Both the position numbers and the translations under genes were made by a program. From contig NZ_JAKWFK010000004.1 in NCBI RefSeq assembly GCF_029522115.1, forward strand, positions 62,001-126,000: 64,000 nt of DNA, given 5' to 3'. The notes below the pieces were generated by a model that worked only from the letters and a program-made list of their open reading frames with translations, had not been told where the DNA came from and ran no database searches. Positions 27,001 to 35,505 of the stretch are shown here, piece by piece. The DNA comes from Trinickia sp. Y13. Lineage in GTDB: Bacteria > Pseudomonadota > Gammaproteobacteria > Burkholderiales > Burkholderiaceae. Every line of letters starts with the position of its first letter. Position 1 is the stretch's first letter.

Positions 27001-27849
27001 CAACTGTGCGAGCTCCAACAAGCGCGGGTAAAGCTCGGCCAGCACGCGCTCTCGCTGCATCAATTCGTACCGCGGGTGCAGGCCCGAAATCTTGACCGAC
27101 ACGCCGGGGCCGTCGATCGGGCCGCGCGCTTGGGCGTCCTTGCCGATCGCCTCGATCGCGTGCCGATACGATTCGAAATAGGCGCGCGCATCCTCATCGG
27201 TCAACGCGGCTTCGCCCAGCATGTCGTAGGTGTATCGGTAGCCGCCCGATTCGCGCTTTTTGGCTTCGCCGATAGCCTCTTCGATGGTTTGACCCGTTAC
27301 GAATTGCTTGCCCAGCATCCGCATCGCATACGCGACGCCCGCTCGCACGACCGCTTCCCCACCCTTGCGCACCACCCGCGTCAATGCTTCGGCCAACGCA
27401 TTCTCATCGGGCTGCTTGAGGAGCTTGCCGGTCACGAGCAGGCCCCATGCCGTGGCGTTCACGAACACCGACGGCGACTTGCCGATATGCGCGCGCCAAT
27501 CGGCATCGACGATCTTGTCGCGGATCAACTGATTGCGCGTTTCAGTGTCGGGGATCCTCAGCATCGCTTCGGCAAGACACATCAACGCGATGCCTTCGCG
27601 ACTGTCGAGCGAGAATTCCTGTGTCAATAGATCGACGCCGCCCGCATCGATCCGCGCATCGCGCACGCCCTGCGCCAGCCGCGCCGCCAGATCCTGCGCT
27701 TGCGCGAGCGTAGGCGCGTCCATACGCGCGTCCTGCATGAGCGCTTGGACCGCATCCTCTTCGCGCATCGCCGATGCATCGTGAATGCGTTGACGCAGAG
27801 TGGCTAGATCCGTCGCGACGGTCTGCATGGTTTCGATTTCCGACAGCAT
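24076..27849 (-). CDS. putA: PutA with intact proline dehydrogenase and apparently dead P5C dehydrogenase domain
   Basis: 1257 residues without the N-terminal ribbon-helix-helix of trifunctional PutA. The proline dehydrogenase barrel is complete: YDMLGEAA, SVKISGLHPRY, RLVKGAYWDTEIK, QCLHGMGE, RRLLENGANSSFVN. The aldehyde dehydrogenase domain follows but its three key sites are altered against E. coli PutA: PWNFPL reads PASSPL (Asn to Ser690), AETGGQN reads SAVGSVN (Glu to Ala790), GQRCSAL reads GQAASSL (Cys to Ala824). The C-terminal domain keeps the conserved VTVNASAAGGN motif. FAD-linked proline oxidation to P5C is expected, but not P5C oxidation; the intact enzyme for that is the P5C dehydrogenase gene at the head of this operon. 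An ATG at 27828 is an alternative start. Confidence 0.92.
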   Translation of the reverse strand: MLSEIETMQTVATDLATLRQRIHDASAMREEDAVQALMQDARMDAPTLAQAQDLAARLAQGVRDARIDAGGVDLLTQEFSLDSREGIALMCLAEAMLRIPDTETRNQLIRDKIVDADWRAHIGKSPSVFVNATAWGLLVTGKLLKQPDENALAEALTRVVRKGGEAVVRAGVAYAMRMLGKQFVTGQTIEEAIGEAKKRESGGYRYTYDMLGEAALTDEDARAYFESYRHAIEAIGKDAQARGPIDGPGVSVKISGLHPRYELMQRERVLAELYPRLLELAQLAKRYGIGFHLDQEESARFELTLDMLDRLCHEPGLRGWNGIGISLQAYQKRGRAVADWIIALARSTGRRINIRLVKGAYWDTEIKLAQDAGAAGYPVFTRKVHSDVSYIACAKVLLNAPDAIFPQFATHNAFTIAAVHTLAQGKDYEFQCLHGMGETVYDQVVGPQRLGRACRIYAPVGPHATLLAYLVRRLLENGANSSFVNQIVDPTVSIADLVEDPVARAARTGGKPHAGIPAPSAVLPGRANAAALSFADSVAFDAAVAQIRSERVAARTIVAGDVAAGRASGAMRVVYSAGDAAEAIGTVTDGSLGDVARALATAETAAMAQAQTSTAERASMLASVADEIERSSARLGALLALESGATLAEAADEVRTAVNLCRLYAYQLHTDGRLDAAPPLGVVVSLTPASSPLATFVGQVAASLAAGNVVVAKPSTDASLITFEAARAFHRAGLGESVLQYVPGAGGTVGQTLVTDARVVAVVFAGTAKAARSIAAELAKRADPPKFLSAVGSVNAMIVDSSALPEQVISDALVSAFKGAGQAASSLRLLCLQDSTADKVLAMLKGMLSERRTGSPLSAASDIGPVATRQVRERMEAYVERMGRKGFSVTRGKLSDVYEKGNFVAPTIVELGETDSLASLDATVTGPILHVVRFKTGQMAALLAQLGAMGCAVQGLHTRINEATGRLLSNTKANSVCINRAMQGAFVGMQPFGGVGACGTGPMWGGPLTLFALTRDVAPSFNVASGPFASSPGAVSEKFYEFPIETADGKLVDRRKAMDDTRGKNRSNVETLLARADEWLADDNLRAVLAGLTQRLLERADGLKPITLPALSGEENTVEVLPRGQVLCAGLSAAAVVVQAINACAFGNQVVLLRSSIAEAIARTLGDACRVVDSTDAVRVIGGEFANVRPDVVMVSRNKKEIAAIRTMAAQCMVGCVREGEDGQYDWTQLVRERVVTVNASAAGGNTQLMVLSEDAL

Positions 27850-27906
27850 GATGAGAGGTTCGGTAGGTAGACTTCGGAGACGGCAAGCCGAGTGCTCGCC
27901 GTCCGT

Positions 27907-28743
27907 TCAGAAAGCTCCGGCGGCGCCGCGCAGGCGCTCCGTTCTGCGGCGCAGGAGTTCGAGCGTCAGCAGAAGCAGCGTCGAGACGACGACGAGAATC
28001 GTGGCGACCGCGAGAATCGTCGGGCTCAGTTGCTCGCGAATCCCTGACCACATTTCACGCGGCACCGTTCGTTGATCGGGACCCGTCAAGAACAAAGCGA
28101 CGACGATCTCGTCGAACGAGGTCGCGAATGCAAACAGCGCGCCGGAGACGACGCCGGGCGCGATGATCGGCAACTTCACTTGCAGGAACACGCGCAACGG
28201 CGATGCGCCCAGACTGCGGCCCGCGCGCGAGAGCGCCTCATTGAAGCCGGCCAGCGTAGCCGTCACCGTCACGACGACGAACGGCACACCGAGCGCGGCG
28301 TGCGCGAGGATCAGGCCGCTCAAACTACCCGTGAGCCCCAGCGGGCCGAAGGCGAAGTAGACGCCGACCGCCGTGATGATGAGCGGCACGATCATCGGTG
28401 ACACCAGCACGCCCGTGATGAAAGCCTTGCCTTTCAAGCGCGGATTGGTGAGGCCAAGCGAAGCCATCACCCCGAGCACGCTCGCAATGAAGGTCGAAGC
28501 CACGCCGGTGATCATCGTGTTCTTCAATGCCAGCATCCACTCGGGGCTGTCGATGAACGCTCGGTACCAGCGCAGGCTCAACCCCGGCAGCGGATAGGTG
28601 AAATACGGCTGCGAGTTGAACGAGAGCGGCATCACGACTAGAACGGGCGACACCAGGAACAGCAGCACCAGCAGCGAAACGCCGATAAATGCAAACCGTC
28701 CCAAACGGCCCCAGACCGTCACATAGGCAGGAAAACTGAACAT
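27907..28743 (-). CDS. potC: ABC transporter permease, PotC type
   Basis: 278 residues, six membrane helices, with the permease EAA loop SRAGRSLGASPLRVFLQVKLPIIAPGV near residue 175-200. Belongs to the spermidine/putrescine (PotC/YdcV) permease group whose members also carry betaine-like or amino acid-derived cations. Start at 28743 places MFSFPAYV before the first helix. It follows potB after 5 bp in the order P5C dehydrogenase, potA, potB, potC, putA, so the solute is probably proline or a proline derivative rather than polyamine. Confidence 0.88.
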   Translation of the reverse strand: MFSFPAYVTVWGRLGRFAFIGVSLLVLLFLVSPVLVVMPLSFNSQPYFTYPLPGLSLRWYRAFIDSPEWMLALKNTMITGVASTFIASVLGVMASLGLTNPRLKGKAFITGVLVSPMIVPLIITAVGVYFAFGPLGLTGSLSGLILAHAALGVPFVVVTVTATLAGFNEALSRAGRSLGASPLRVFLQVKLPIIAPGVVSGALFAFATSFDEIVVALFLTGPDQRTVPREMWSGIREQLSPTILAVATILVVVSTLLLLTLELLRRRTERLRGAAGAF

Positions 28744-28748
28744 TTGGC

Positions 28749-30032
28749 TTACCCCAGTTTCACGCCGGCGCCGCCGGTGAGTTTCACGAACAGGCCGTAG
28801 ACGATGAGCACGCCCGCGAGGAGAATCGCAGCGAGCGCACTCGCGAGCCCCCAATTGAGCGTTGTATTGACGTGGTAGGCGATGTAGTAGCTCGCGAGTT
28901 GGTCGTCGGGGCCGCCTACGATGGCGGGGGTGATGTAGTACCCCACGGCGAGAATGAACGTGAGCATGCCCGCGGCGCCGACGCCCGGCAGCGTCTGCGG
29001 GAAGTAGGCTTCGAAAAAGGATCGCACTGGCCCCGCGCCCAGCGAACGCGCCGCTTTGACATAGAGATTCGGCACGCCCTTCATCACGCTGTACAACGAT
29101 AGGATCGCGTACGGCAGCAGAATGTGCGTCATTGCGACCAGCACGCCGAATCGGTTATAGATCAGCGCCAGTGCGTGATCCGTCAATCCCAGCCGAATGA
29201 GAATATCGTTCAGCACGCCGTGCGTCTGCAGCACCACCACCCAGGCCGTGGTGCGCACGAGGATCGACGTCCAGAACGGCAGCAATACGAGAATCATGAA
29301 CAGGTTGCTGTAGCGAGCCGGAATGTTGGCGAGAAAATACGCGACCGGATAGCCGAGCAAGAGGCACAGCACGCTCACCGAAATGCTGACCCACGCAGTC
29401 TTGACGAACACGTCGACATAAAGCCGCTGGCCATCGGGTTGCCTGACGATGGCGCCCCTTTCGTCGCGCGTGAAGTCGAAGGCCTTCAAGTAATACCCGA
29501 GCGTCCACGGCGAGGCCGCATACTTGAGCGTCGACCACGACCTCACCTCGTCCCAGCGCGGATCGATCTTGGAGAAGCGCTGACGCCACGTTCCATCGGT
29601 GCTTTCTCCGAGGCGGCGCGCCGTCTTCATGATGAGGCTGCGCATGCCTGTGTCGTCATAGTTCAAGCGCGACGCGACGCGGCTCATGCCGTCCGTTCCT
29701 TTGATGGCCAACAAGTCTCGGCCGAAGGCCTCGTACACGTGCTCGCCCGGCAGTTGGCCCGCCGAGGGGCTCCAGTGGTGCAACAGCCTCGCCGCATGCG
29801 GCAGTTCCAGGGAAACGACCGGATCGCGAAAACTCTTCAGCAACAGGCTTCCGATCGGAACGAGAAACGTGACGAGGAGGAACGCAAGCAGCGGAAAAAC
29901 GAGCATCGCAGCCTTGGCGCGCTCGGCGCGCTCCGCACTGCGCAGCTTCGCTTTGAGGCTTCTCGAATCGGCCACGCCCCCCTGCTCGGCGTCGCCCCGC
30001 GGTACCGCAACATCAGTTGGCAAAATCATCAT
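28749..30032 (-). CDS. potB: ABC transporter permease, PotB type with long periplasmic loop
   Basis: 427 residues, longer than PotB (about 275) because about 150 hydrophilic residues are inserted after the first membrane helix (roughly residues 70-215), probably in the periplasm. The remaining five helices and the EAA loop KAARSLGAGPVRSFFEAYFPQTLPGV are normal. This enlarged PotB form is one I associate with Burkholderiales polyamine/opine-type systems. Start chosen at the first of two adjacent ATGs at 30032; ribosome site weak. The gap to potA is 69 bp. Confidence 0.87.
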   Translation of the reverse strand: MMILPTDVAVPRGDAEQGGVADSRSLKAKLRSAERAERAKAAMLVFPLLAFLLVTFLVPIGSLLLKSFRDPVVSLELPHAARLLHHWSPSAGQLPGEHVYEAFGRDLLAIKGTDGMSRVASRLNYDDTGMRSLIMKTARRLGESTDGTWRQRFSKIDPRWDEVRSWSTLKYAASPWTLGYYLKAFDFTRDERGAIVRQPDGQRLYVDVFVKTAWVSISVSVLCLLLGYPVAYFLANIPARYSNLFMILVLLPFWTSILVRTTAWVVVLQTHGVLNDILIRLGLTDHALALIYNRFGVLVAMTHILLPYAILSLYSVMKGVPNLYVKAARSLGAGPVRSFFEAYFPQTLPGVGAAGMLTFILAVGYYITPAIVGGPDDQLASYYIAYHVNTTLNWGLASALAAILLAGVLIVYGLFVKLTGGAGVKLG

Positions 30033-30101
30033 GGTTCGGCGGTAGATACCGCACCCTCCTACTCGATGCAACAACGGAATGCGATTAGGTTCGACCCGGC
30101 T

Positions 30102-31178
30102 TTACTGCAGCGCGCGGCAGGCATCGGCCATCCAGCCCACGTCCACCGAGTCGCCGATGCGCAACTTGCGCGCGGCCCCATCATTGGGCAGTTTCACGAT
30201 GAAGTCGTGACGCCCGCACACTTGCATGACGACCCGCAGGTGATCTCCGTAATAGATGAGATCCTTGACGCCACCGTTGAAGACGTTGTCGCATGCACGC
30301 GCCTGCTCGCCGACGACGATGCGCTCGGGCCGCAGCGAAACGCTGGTGGCGCCGGCCGCATGCATCGCGGCGCCCGTGCTAGCGACGATGCTGTGCCCGC
30401 CGTCGATCCGCACCGTGCAACGCTCGCGATCGACCGACGCGACGGTCCCCCGCAATTCGTTGCTTTCGCCGATAAAGCGTGCGACGAATGCGTTCTCGGG
30501 TTTCTCGTACAGTTCGGGCGGAGAAGCAAGTTGCTGAATGACGCCGTTGTTGAAGACCGCAATGCGATCTGACATCGTCATCGCCTCGCTCTGATCGTGC
30601 GTCACGTAGACAACGGTGAGGCCGCTCTGCTCGTGGATCTGCTTGATTTCGTACTGCATCTGCTCGCGCAGTTGCTTGTCGAGCGCGCCGAGCGGCTCGT
30701 CCATCAGCACGAGCGCCGGTTCGAACACCAGCGCCCGAGCGACGGCGATACGCTGTTGCTGGCCACCGGAGAGCTGGCCCGGCATGCGATTGGCGAACTT
30801 TTCCATGTTCACCATGTTGAGCGCGCGCTTCACCTTCCTCGCGATCTCGTCTTTCGACACCTTGCGCACCCGCAACGGAAACGCAAGGTTCTCCGCAACG
30901 GATTTATGCGGAAACAGCGCATAGCTTTGAAACACCATGCCGATGTTGCGGCGCTCCGGCGGAATGCGATTGATCGGCTTACCCTGAAGAAGAATCTCAC
31001 CGTGCGTGGCGGTTTCGAACCCCGCCAGCATCATGAGACACGTCGTCTTACCCGATCCGGACGGCCCGAGCATCGTGAGAAATTCGCCCTCGCGAATCTC
31101 GAGGTTGAGGTTCTTCACCACGAGCGTTTCGCCGTCGTAGGTTTTTTGGACGTTCTTGAAAGAGACAATCGTCGACAT
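30102..31178 (-). CDS. potA: ABC transporter ATPase, PotA type
   Basis: 358 residues. Walker [11 protein letters not shown]-loop [10 protein letters not shown], signature LSGGQQQR, Walker [14 protein letters not shown], and a C-terminal TOBE_2 domain with SLRPERI. It energises the PotBC-type permeases that follow. Start has AAGGAA just upstream. Lies 42 bp after the P5C dehydrogenase gene, so uptake and oxidation are on one transcript. Confidence 0.93.
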   Translation of the reverse strand: MSTIVSFKNVQKTYDGETLVVKNLNLEIREGEFLTMLGPSGSGKTTCLMMLAGFETATHGEILLQGKPINRIPPERRNIGMVFQSYALFPHKSVAENLAFPLRVRKVSKDEIARKVKRALNMVNMEKFANRMPGQLSGGQQQRIAVARALVFEPALVLMDEPLGALDKQLREQMQYEIKQIHEQSGLTVVYVTHDQSEAMTMSDRIAVFNNGVIQQLASPPELYEKPENAFVARFIGESNELRGTVASVDRERCTVRIDGGHSIVASTGAAMHAAGATSVSLRPERIVVGEQARACDNVFNGGVKDLIYYGDHLRVVMQVCGRHDFIVKLPNDGAARKLRIGDSVDVGWMADACRALQ

Positions 31179-31220
31179 CGCAATTCCTTGGGGTTGCTCG
31201 GCAATAGCCGCACTCGCTCG

Positions 31221-32828
31221 TCAGGCGCCGAACTGCCACTCGCGCGGCGGCAGGTACGTTTCCTTGACCACACGGGGCGAGGCCCAGCGCAGCAGGTTCA
31301 GGTAGGAACCCGCCTTGTCGTTGGTGCCGCTGGCACGGCCGCCGCCGAACGGCTGCTGACCGATCATGGCGCCCGTGGGCTTGTCGTTCAGGTACAGGTT
31401 GCCGGCCGCGTTGATCAGCACGTGCTCGGCCTGGTGCAAGGCAAATCTGTCCGTGCAGAAGATCGAACCCGTGAGCGCATAGGGACTCGTCGAATCGATG
31501 ATCTCGAGCGTTTCGTCCCATGCACCGTCTTCATAGACGAACACCGACATCACCGGCCCGAACAATTCTTCTTTCATGAGCACATGCTTCGGATCGCTCA
31601 CTTGGAGCATGGTGGGCTCGACGAACCAGCCCGGCTCCGACCATGTTTTGCCACCCGAAACCACCGTGACGGCCGGATCGTCCTTGGCCGCCGCCAACAC
31701 GCGGGACAGCTTCTGGTGCGAGGCTTGCGAAATCACCGCGCCCATGAAGGTATCGGGATCGGCCACGTCGCCCACCTTCAGGGCAGCCAACCGATCGCGC
31801 AGTTCCTGGCTCACCGAAGCCCACAGGCTGCGCGGGATATAGGCGCGCGACGCCGCGCTGCACTTCTGCCCTTGATACTCGAACGCGCCGCGAATCAGGG
31901 CGATCGCCACTTCCGACGCATTCGCCGACGGATGCGCAAGGACGAAGTCCTTGCCGCCCGTCTCGCCGACGAGGCGAGGGATCGTGCGGAAGCTGTCGAC
32001 CTTCGATGCGACGCCCTTCCACAGCGATTGGAAAATGGCCGATGAGCCCGTGAAGTGAATACCGGCAAGGTCAGCGGAGGACATCACCGCACGCGTCGTC
32101 ATTTCCGCGTCGCCGGGGACGAAATTGATGACGCCGGGCGGCAGCCCCGCTTCTTCCAATGCTTCGAAGAAGATGTAATTGGCGAGCGCCGATTTTTCCG
32201 ACGGCTTCCACAGCACGGTGTTGCCCATGATGGCAGGGGCCGTCGTCAGATTGGCGCCGATCGCCGTGAAGTTGAACGGCGAGACCGCGTAGACGAAGCC
32301 TTCGAGCGGACGCCAATCCGCACGATTGACGGCCGTCGGCACGGACATCGGCTGTTCCGCATAGACGCGTTGCGCGTTGTACGCGTTGAAACGCAGAAAG
32401 TCGATCAGCTCGCATGCGCTGTCCGGCTCGGCCTGATCGATCGTCTTGCTCTGCCCGAGCATCGTGGCTGCATTGATCTTGGTGCGCAAGCGCGTGGCGA
32501 CGATGTCCGCGGCGCGATGCAAAATCGTCGCGCGGCTCGCATGGGTCAGGCTTGCCCAATCGCGAGCGACGGCCTTCGAGCTTTCGATCGCTTCATTGAC
32601 TTGCGCTTGCGTAGGACGATGAATCCGCGCGAGCAGGCGCTCGGTATCGTGCGGGGCGCGCACCTCGACGACTTCGTTCGAGAAATACCGTTTCCCGCCG
32701 ATGACGGTCGGGATCTCGGCGACTTCGCGACGCTCGAGCGCGCGGCTCAACTCAACTGCCGCCGCCGTTCCCTTGCCGAAGGACACCTCCGGCTCGTTCG
32801 CCGGTAACGGAAATTGTGGACCTGACAT
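31221..32828 (-). CDS. rocA: 1-pyrroline-5-carboxylate dehydrogenase, stand-alone
   Basis: 535 residues of the P5CDH (ALDH4-like) family: oxidises P5C/glutamate semialdehyde to glutamate with NAD. All canonical residues are present: Asn in SPFNFTAIG, Glu in GETGGKDF, Cys in YQGQKCSAASR, plus FTGSSAIF and the C-terminal QQPFGGGRASGTNDK. First gene of a rocA-potABC-putA operon, with AAAGGAG 8 bp before its ATG. Its presence matches the loss of the catalytic Cys, Glu and Asn in the operon's PutA, so the two together restore the proline to glutamate route. Confidence 0.95.
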   Translation of the reverse strand: MSGPQFPLPANEPEVSFGKGTAAAVELSRALERREVAEIPTVIGGKRYFSNEVVEVRAPHDTERLLARIHRPTQAQVNEAIESSKAVARDWASLTHASRATILHRAADIVATRLRTKINAATMLGQSKTIDQAEPDSACELIDFLRFNAYNAQRVYAEQPMSVPTAVNRADWRPLEGFVYAVSPFNFTAIGANLTTAPAIMGNTVLWKPSEKSALANYIFFEALEEAGLPPGVINFVPGDAEMTTRAVMSSADLAGIHFTGSSAIFQSLWKGVASKVDSFRTIPRLVGETGGKDFVLAHPSANASEVAIALIRGAFEYQGQKCSAASRAYIPRSLWASVSQELRDRLAALKVGDVADPDTFMGAVISQASHQKLSRVLAAAKDDPAVTVVSGGKTWSEPGWFVEPTMLQVSDPKHVLMKEELFGPVMSVFVYEDGAWDETLEIIDSTSPYALTGSIFCTDRFALHQAEHVLINAAGNLYLNDKPTGAMIGQQPFGGGRASGTNDKAGSYLNLLRWASPRVVKETYLPPREWQFGA

Positions 32829-32898
32829 CGCGCTGACTCCTTTGGAAGAACTTCGGGACTACGTAGGGAATGGGCCGGGTCGTAAATCGCGGGTTTTC

Positions 32899-32913
32899 CC
32901 TTATCGAATAAGG
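32899..32913. promoter_or_regulatory. Palindrome CCTTAT-CGA-ATAAGG upstream of the rocA operon
   Basis: A perfect 6-bp inverted repeat with 3-bp centre, 71 bp before the P5C dehydrogenase start codon. It uses the same CTTAT/ATAAG half-sites as the LysR-type boxes of the island but in the opposite arrangement. A further partial box, TTCAACTCGCCTTAT at 32987-33001, has only the right arm. The 32829-33146 gap otherwise shows no gene. Confidence 0.5.
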
Positions 32914-33090
32914 CTCCGCGCCCCATGCGCCCCGGCATGAAAACCGTATTTGCAGATTAGTTGTTGAATAAATCAGGCCCTATTGCTTCAACTCGCCTTA
33001 TGCTCAGGATCGGTCGCGGTGATGCAAGACGGGGCGATGTTCTCATTGGGCGCAAAGCTTTACTTAGGACTCCTATTTAATTTTTGATGA

Positions 33091-33107
33091 CGAAGCGAGC
33101 CGCTTCG
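33091..33107 (-). terminator. Hairpin after the LivK-like gene
   Basis: CGAAGCG-AGC-CGCTTCG, a perfect 7-bp stem 40 bp beyond the stop of the LivK-like gene. Only a short A/T-rich stretch follows on the minus strand, so its strength as terminator is doubtful. Confidence 0.4.
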
Positions 33108-33146
33108 CCTCCTGTGTCGCACTAGGGTCGAACTGCTAGACCCGAA

Positions 33147-34295
33147 CTATTCGGCGCCGACGGTGGTGACAGGCACCCATTTCGCCCCCTCCACGCGATA
33201 AAGCGTCGATGCCGGCTTCTTCAAATCGCCGTGCGCATCGAAAGCGATCTTGCCGGTGATGCCGTCATAGTCGATCGTTCGCAGGGCTCGCATGAACACC
33301 TCGGGTTTAGCGGAGTTCGCCTGCTTCATCGCCGCGACCACCAGGCCGCCGCAGTCGTATGAAAACGGCGAATACGTCAGGATGTCCATGCCGAAGCGTT
33401 TGCGGAATTTATCCGCGAAAGCCTTGCCTCGCGGCAGCGAATCGATGGGCCTGCCGTATTCCCAGGCCATGGCGCCTTGGGCGGCGCTGCCGGCGACGTT
33501 GATGAAGATCGAATCCGCAATGCCGCCGCTGCCCACGAACTGCGTGCTCATGCCGAGCTGTCTCATCCGCTTGGTGACAAGCGCCGCTTGATTGTCGCTG
33601 CCTGCAAAATAAAGCAAATCGGCGTTGGCGGCCTTCAGGTTGGTCAGTTGCGCGTTGAACTCGACCGCCTTGTCGTTCGTGTATTCCGCGGCAACGATCT
33701 GTCCGCCGGCCGCCAGCACGGCCTTCTTGAATTCCTCGACCGCCCCTTGCCCAAACGCCGTACGATCGTCCATGACCGCGATGCGCTTCGCGTGAGTCAC
33801 CGTTACGGCGTATCGCCCCGCGTTCCCGGAGTTTTGCGCGTCGGTGGCGATGATTCGAAAGATGTTGTCGAGGCCGCGAAGGGTGATCGTCGGATTCGTC
33901 GCCGCGGGATCGATCAGGGGGATGCCTGCTTGCGCGAAGACCTGCGACGCAGGCAGCGCCACACCCGAGTTGTAGTAGCCGACGACGGCGACGACCCCAT
34001 CGTCGACGAGCTTTTGGGCGACCTGCACCCCGATACGCGGGTCGGCCTGGTCATCCACCACATCGAGTTCCAAGCGAACGTCTTGTCCCCCAAGCTTGAT
34101 GTGCTGAGCGTTGGCCTCGTCGAGCGCAAGGCGAACGCCGTTCTCGATATCTTTGCCGTTCGACGCGCTCACGCCCGTCAACGGGGCCGACACCCCAATT
34201 TTGATGACCTGCTGCGCCTGCACCGCGCCGCTGCCGACGCACAGCGCGAACGCCATCGCAGCAGGCAACGCAAACCTTCCCAAACCATTGATCAT
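33147..34295 (-). CDS. Periplasmic LivK-type amino acid binding protein (orphan)
   Basis: 382 residues with a Sec signal (LPAAMAFALCVGSGAVQAQQ) and a type I periplasmic binding fold: VIKIGVSAPLTG, VVGYYNSGVALPASQVFAQAGIPLIDP, FVGSGGIADSIF. Family members capture branched-chain or other amino acids and amides for LivHMGF transporters. No permease or ATPase of that type lies in the window, so it must work with a distant one. Start is the ATG at 34295 with AAGGA 8 bp upstream; a TTG seven codons earlier is less likely. Divergent from the TetR gene, with TetR-type palindromes in between. Confidence 0.9.
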   Translation of the reverse strand: MINGLGRFALPAAMAFALCVGSGAVQAQQVIKIGVSAPLTGVSASNGKDIENGVRLALDEANAQHIKLGGQDVRLELDVVDDQADPRIGVQVAQKLVDDGVVAVVGYYNSGVALPASQVFAQAGIPLIDPAATNPTITLRGLDNIFRIIATDAQNSGNAGRYAVTVTHAKRIAVMDDRTAFGQGAVEEFKKAVLAAGGQIVAAEYTNDKAVEFNAQLTNLKAANADLLYFAGSDNQAALVTKRMRQLGMSTQFVGSGGIADSIFINVAGSAAQGAMAWEYGRPIDSLPRGKAFADKFRKRFGMDILTYSPFSYDCGGLVVAAMKQANSAKPEVFMRALRTIDYDGITGKIAFDAHGDLKKPASTLYRVEGAKWVPVTTVGAE

Positions 34296-34395
34296 CCGTT
34301 CAGTCCTTTTTTGCAAGTTTTGGCGCGTGACCGGGTCACCGGGAGCCAGCTAGATGCCATCTGGCCGGCTTGGCACCCAAGAAGTTATGCCATTC

Positions 34396-34411
34396 CTGAA
34401 CACCTGTTCAG
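34396..34411. promoter_or_regulatory. TetR-type operator palindrome 1
   Basis: CTGAACA-CC-TGTTCAG, perfect 7-bp arms, in the 382-bp gap between the LivK-like gene and the TetR gene. First of three related palindromes. The rest of this gap (34296-34677) shows no gene. Confidence 0.7.
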
Positions 34412-34516
34412 CACAACAAATCTGCTCGGAACTATATATCCAAACTCTTGAAGGTCAAATTGGAGTCATCTCAGTGATTTCCCTGATTTTGCGATGAAGC
34501 TCACGGTGCCAATCGA

Positions 34517-34530
34517 TGAACAATTGTTCA
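34517..34530. promoter_or_regulatory. TetR-type operator palindrome 2
   Basis: TGAACA-AT-TGTTCA, perfect 6-bp arms, same half-site as palindrome 1, starting 121 bp downstream of it. Confidence 0.7.
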
Positions 34531-34571
34531 GCGCAGACATTCCTCCGCCCCGAAAACTGGCACCGCAGATA

Positions 34572-34587
34572 CTGAACGCTTGCTCAG
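34572..34587. promoter_or_regulatory. TetR-type operator palindrome 3
   Basis: CTGAACG-CT-TGCTCAG, same half-site with one arm mismatch, about 90 bp before the TetR start codon; suited to autoregulation. Confidence 0.6.
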
Positions 34588-34677
34588 TATTTTCCATTTC
34601 CGATGTACCATTCTTGCCATCCCCGCGGCGCAGTCCCCGCATTCCTAGCGGCTCGACACCACGATCAAGGAACACAG

Positions 34678-35337
34678 ATGCAGCAAATGAATGCCGCGCT
34701 CCCGGCTACCAGCGAGACGAGAAAAGACGACACGGCCCACTACGAGGGGATGAGGCTGCGTCTGATCGATTCGACGCTCGAAGTGGTGGGTCAAGTGGGG
34801 CTGGAGAATCTGACGATCCGCAAAGTGAGCGACCACGCGGGCGTATCGGTCGGACTCGTGCATCACCATTTTGAAAACAAAAGCGACCTCGTCTATAAAA
34901 CCTTCGTCCATCTGATTCGGCGCGTCCGCGATCAACTCACGGCCGGCCGGCGCGGCATCATAGATCCGGTCGAACGCATGAAGTTCACGGCCGACATGTG
35001 CTTTAGCGATGAAGTCATGAGTCCCGGCGCCGCAAACGTCTGGCCGCATATGTGGAGTTCGTCGGCGCACGATCACGAAGTGCAACGGCTGTGCGCCGCA
35101 TTTTCCCGGCGGCTTCGCTCCAACTTCATCTTCGACTTGCGGCAAGCCGGCTGCGACCGGACCATGGCGACCATTCACGCGATTCAAGCCATGGCGTTGG
35201 TGCATGGCTTGTGGATCGAACATCGCGTTGCCGCGTCGATCACGATCGACGAGGTGCTCGGGGTCTTTCATGGCGTCATCGACGACGCCACGGGACGCGT
35301 CTGGAGGATGAACGCGACTCGCGCGTATTCACGCTAA
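34678..35337 (+). CDS. TetR family regulator (BetI-like)
   Basis: 219 residues. N-terminal helix-turn-helix with LENLTIRKVSDHAGVSVGLVHHHFENKSDLV, close in style to BetI, the choline/betaine-responsive repressor, followed by a helical ligand-binding domain. Start at 34678 follows AAGGA with a 6-bp gap. Three CTGAACA-N2-TGTTCAG palindromes between it and the divergent LivK-like gene are its probable operators, so it likely represses both. The ligand may be a betaine or proline derivative; that is inference. Confidence 0.88.
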   Translation: MQQMNAALPATSETRKDDTAHYEGMRLRLIDSTLEVVGQVGLENLTIRKVSDHAGVSVGLVHHHFENKSDLVYKTFVHLIRRVRDQLTAGRRGIIDPVERMKFTADMCFSDEVMSPGAANVWPHMWSSSAHDHEVQRLCAAFSRRLRSNFIFDLRQAGCDRTMATIHAIQAMALVHGLWIEHRVAASITIDEVLGVFHGVIDDATGRVWRMNATRAYSR

Positions 35338-35505
35338 TTCCATTGGAATTCCACGGTTGCGCCGCCGCCGCCCGCAGCCGCGAACCATCACAGTCGCGGA
35401 TTTTCTGCATTAGCGGCACCGATGCAATGCATGCGGCGGCTTCCCCTCGCTAGCCTGGATCTCCTGTTCCGTCCTCCTCGCCATACCGACAAAGGCAGAA
35501 ACGAT

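Noticed and set aside
25630-27630. Long open frame (666 codons) on the plus strand opposite putA
   Set aside because: It is antisense to a well-conserved PutA; its composition is Arg-rich with no family features, as expected of high-GC shadow frames.
29124-32045. Two plus-strand frames of about 480 codons opposite potBA and the P5C dehydrogenase
   Set aside because: Both mirror conserved minus-strand genes and have no recognisable motifs.
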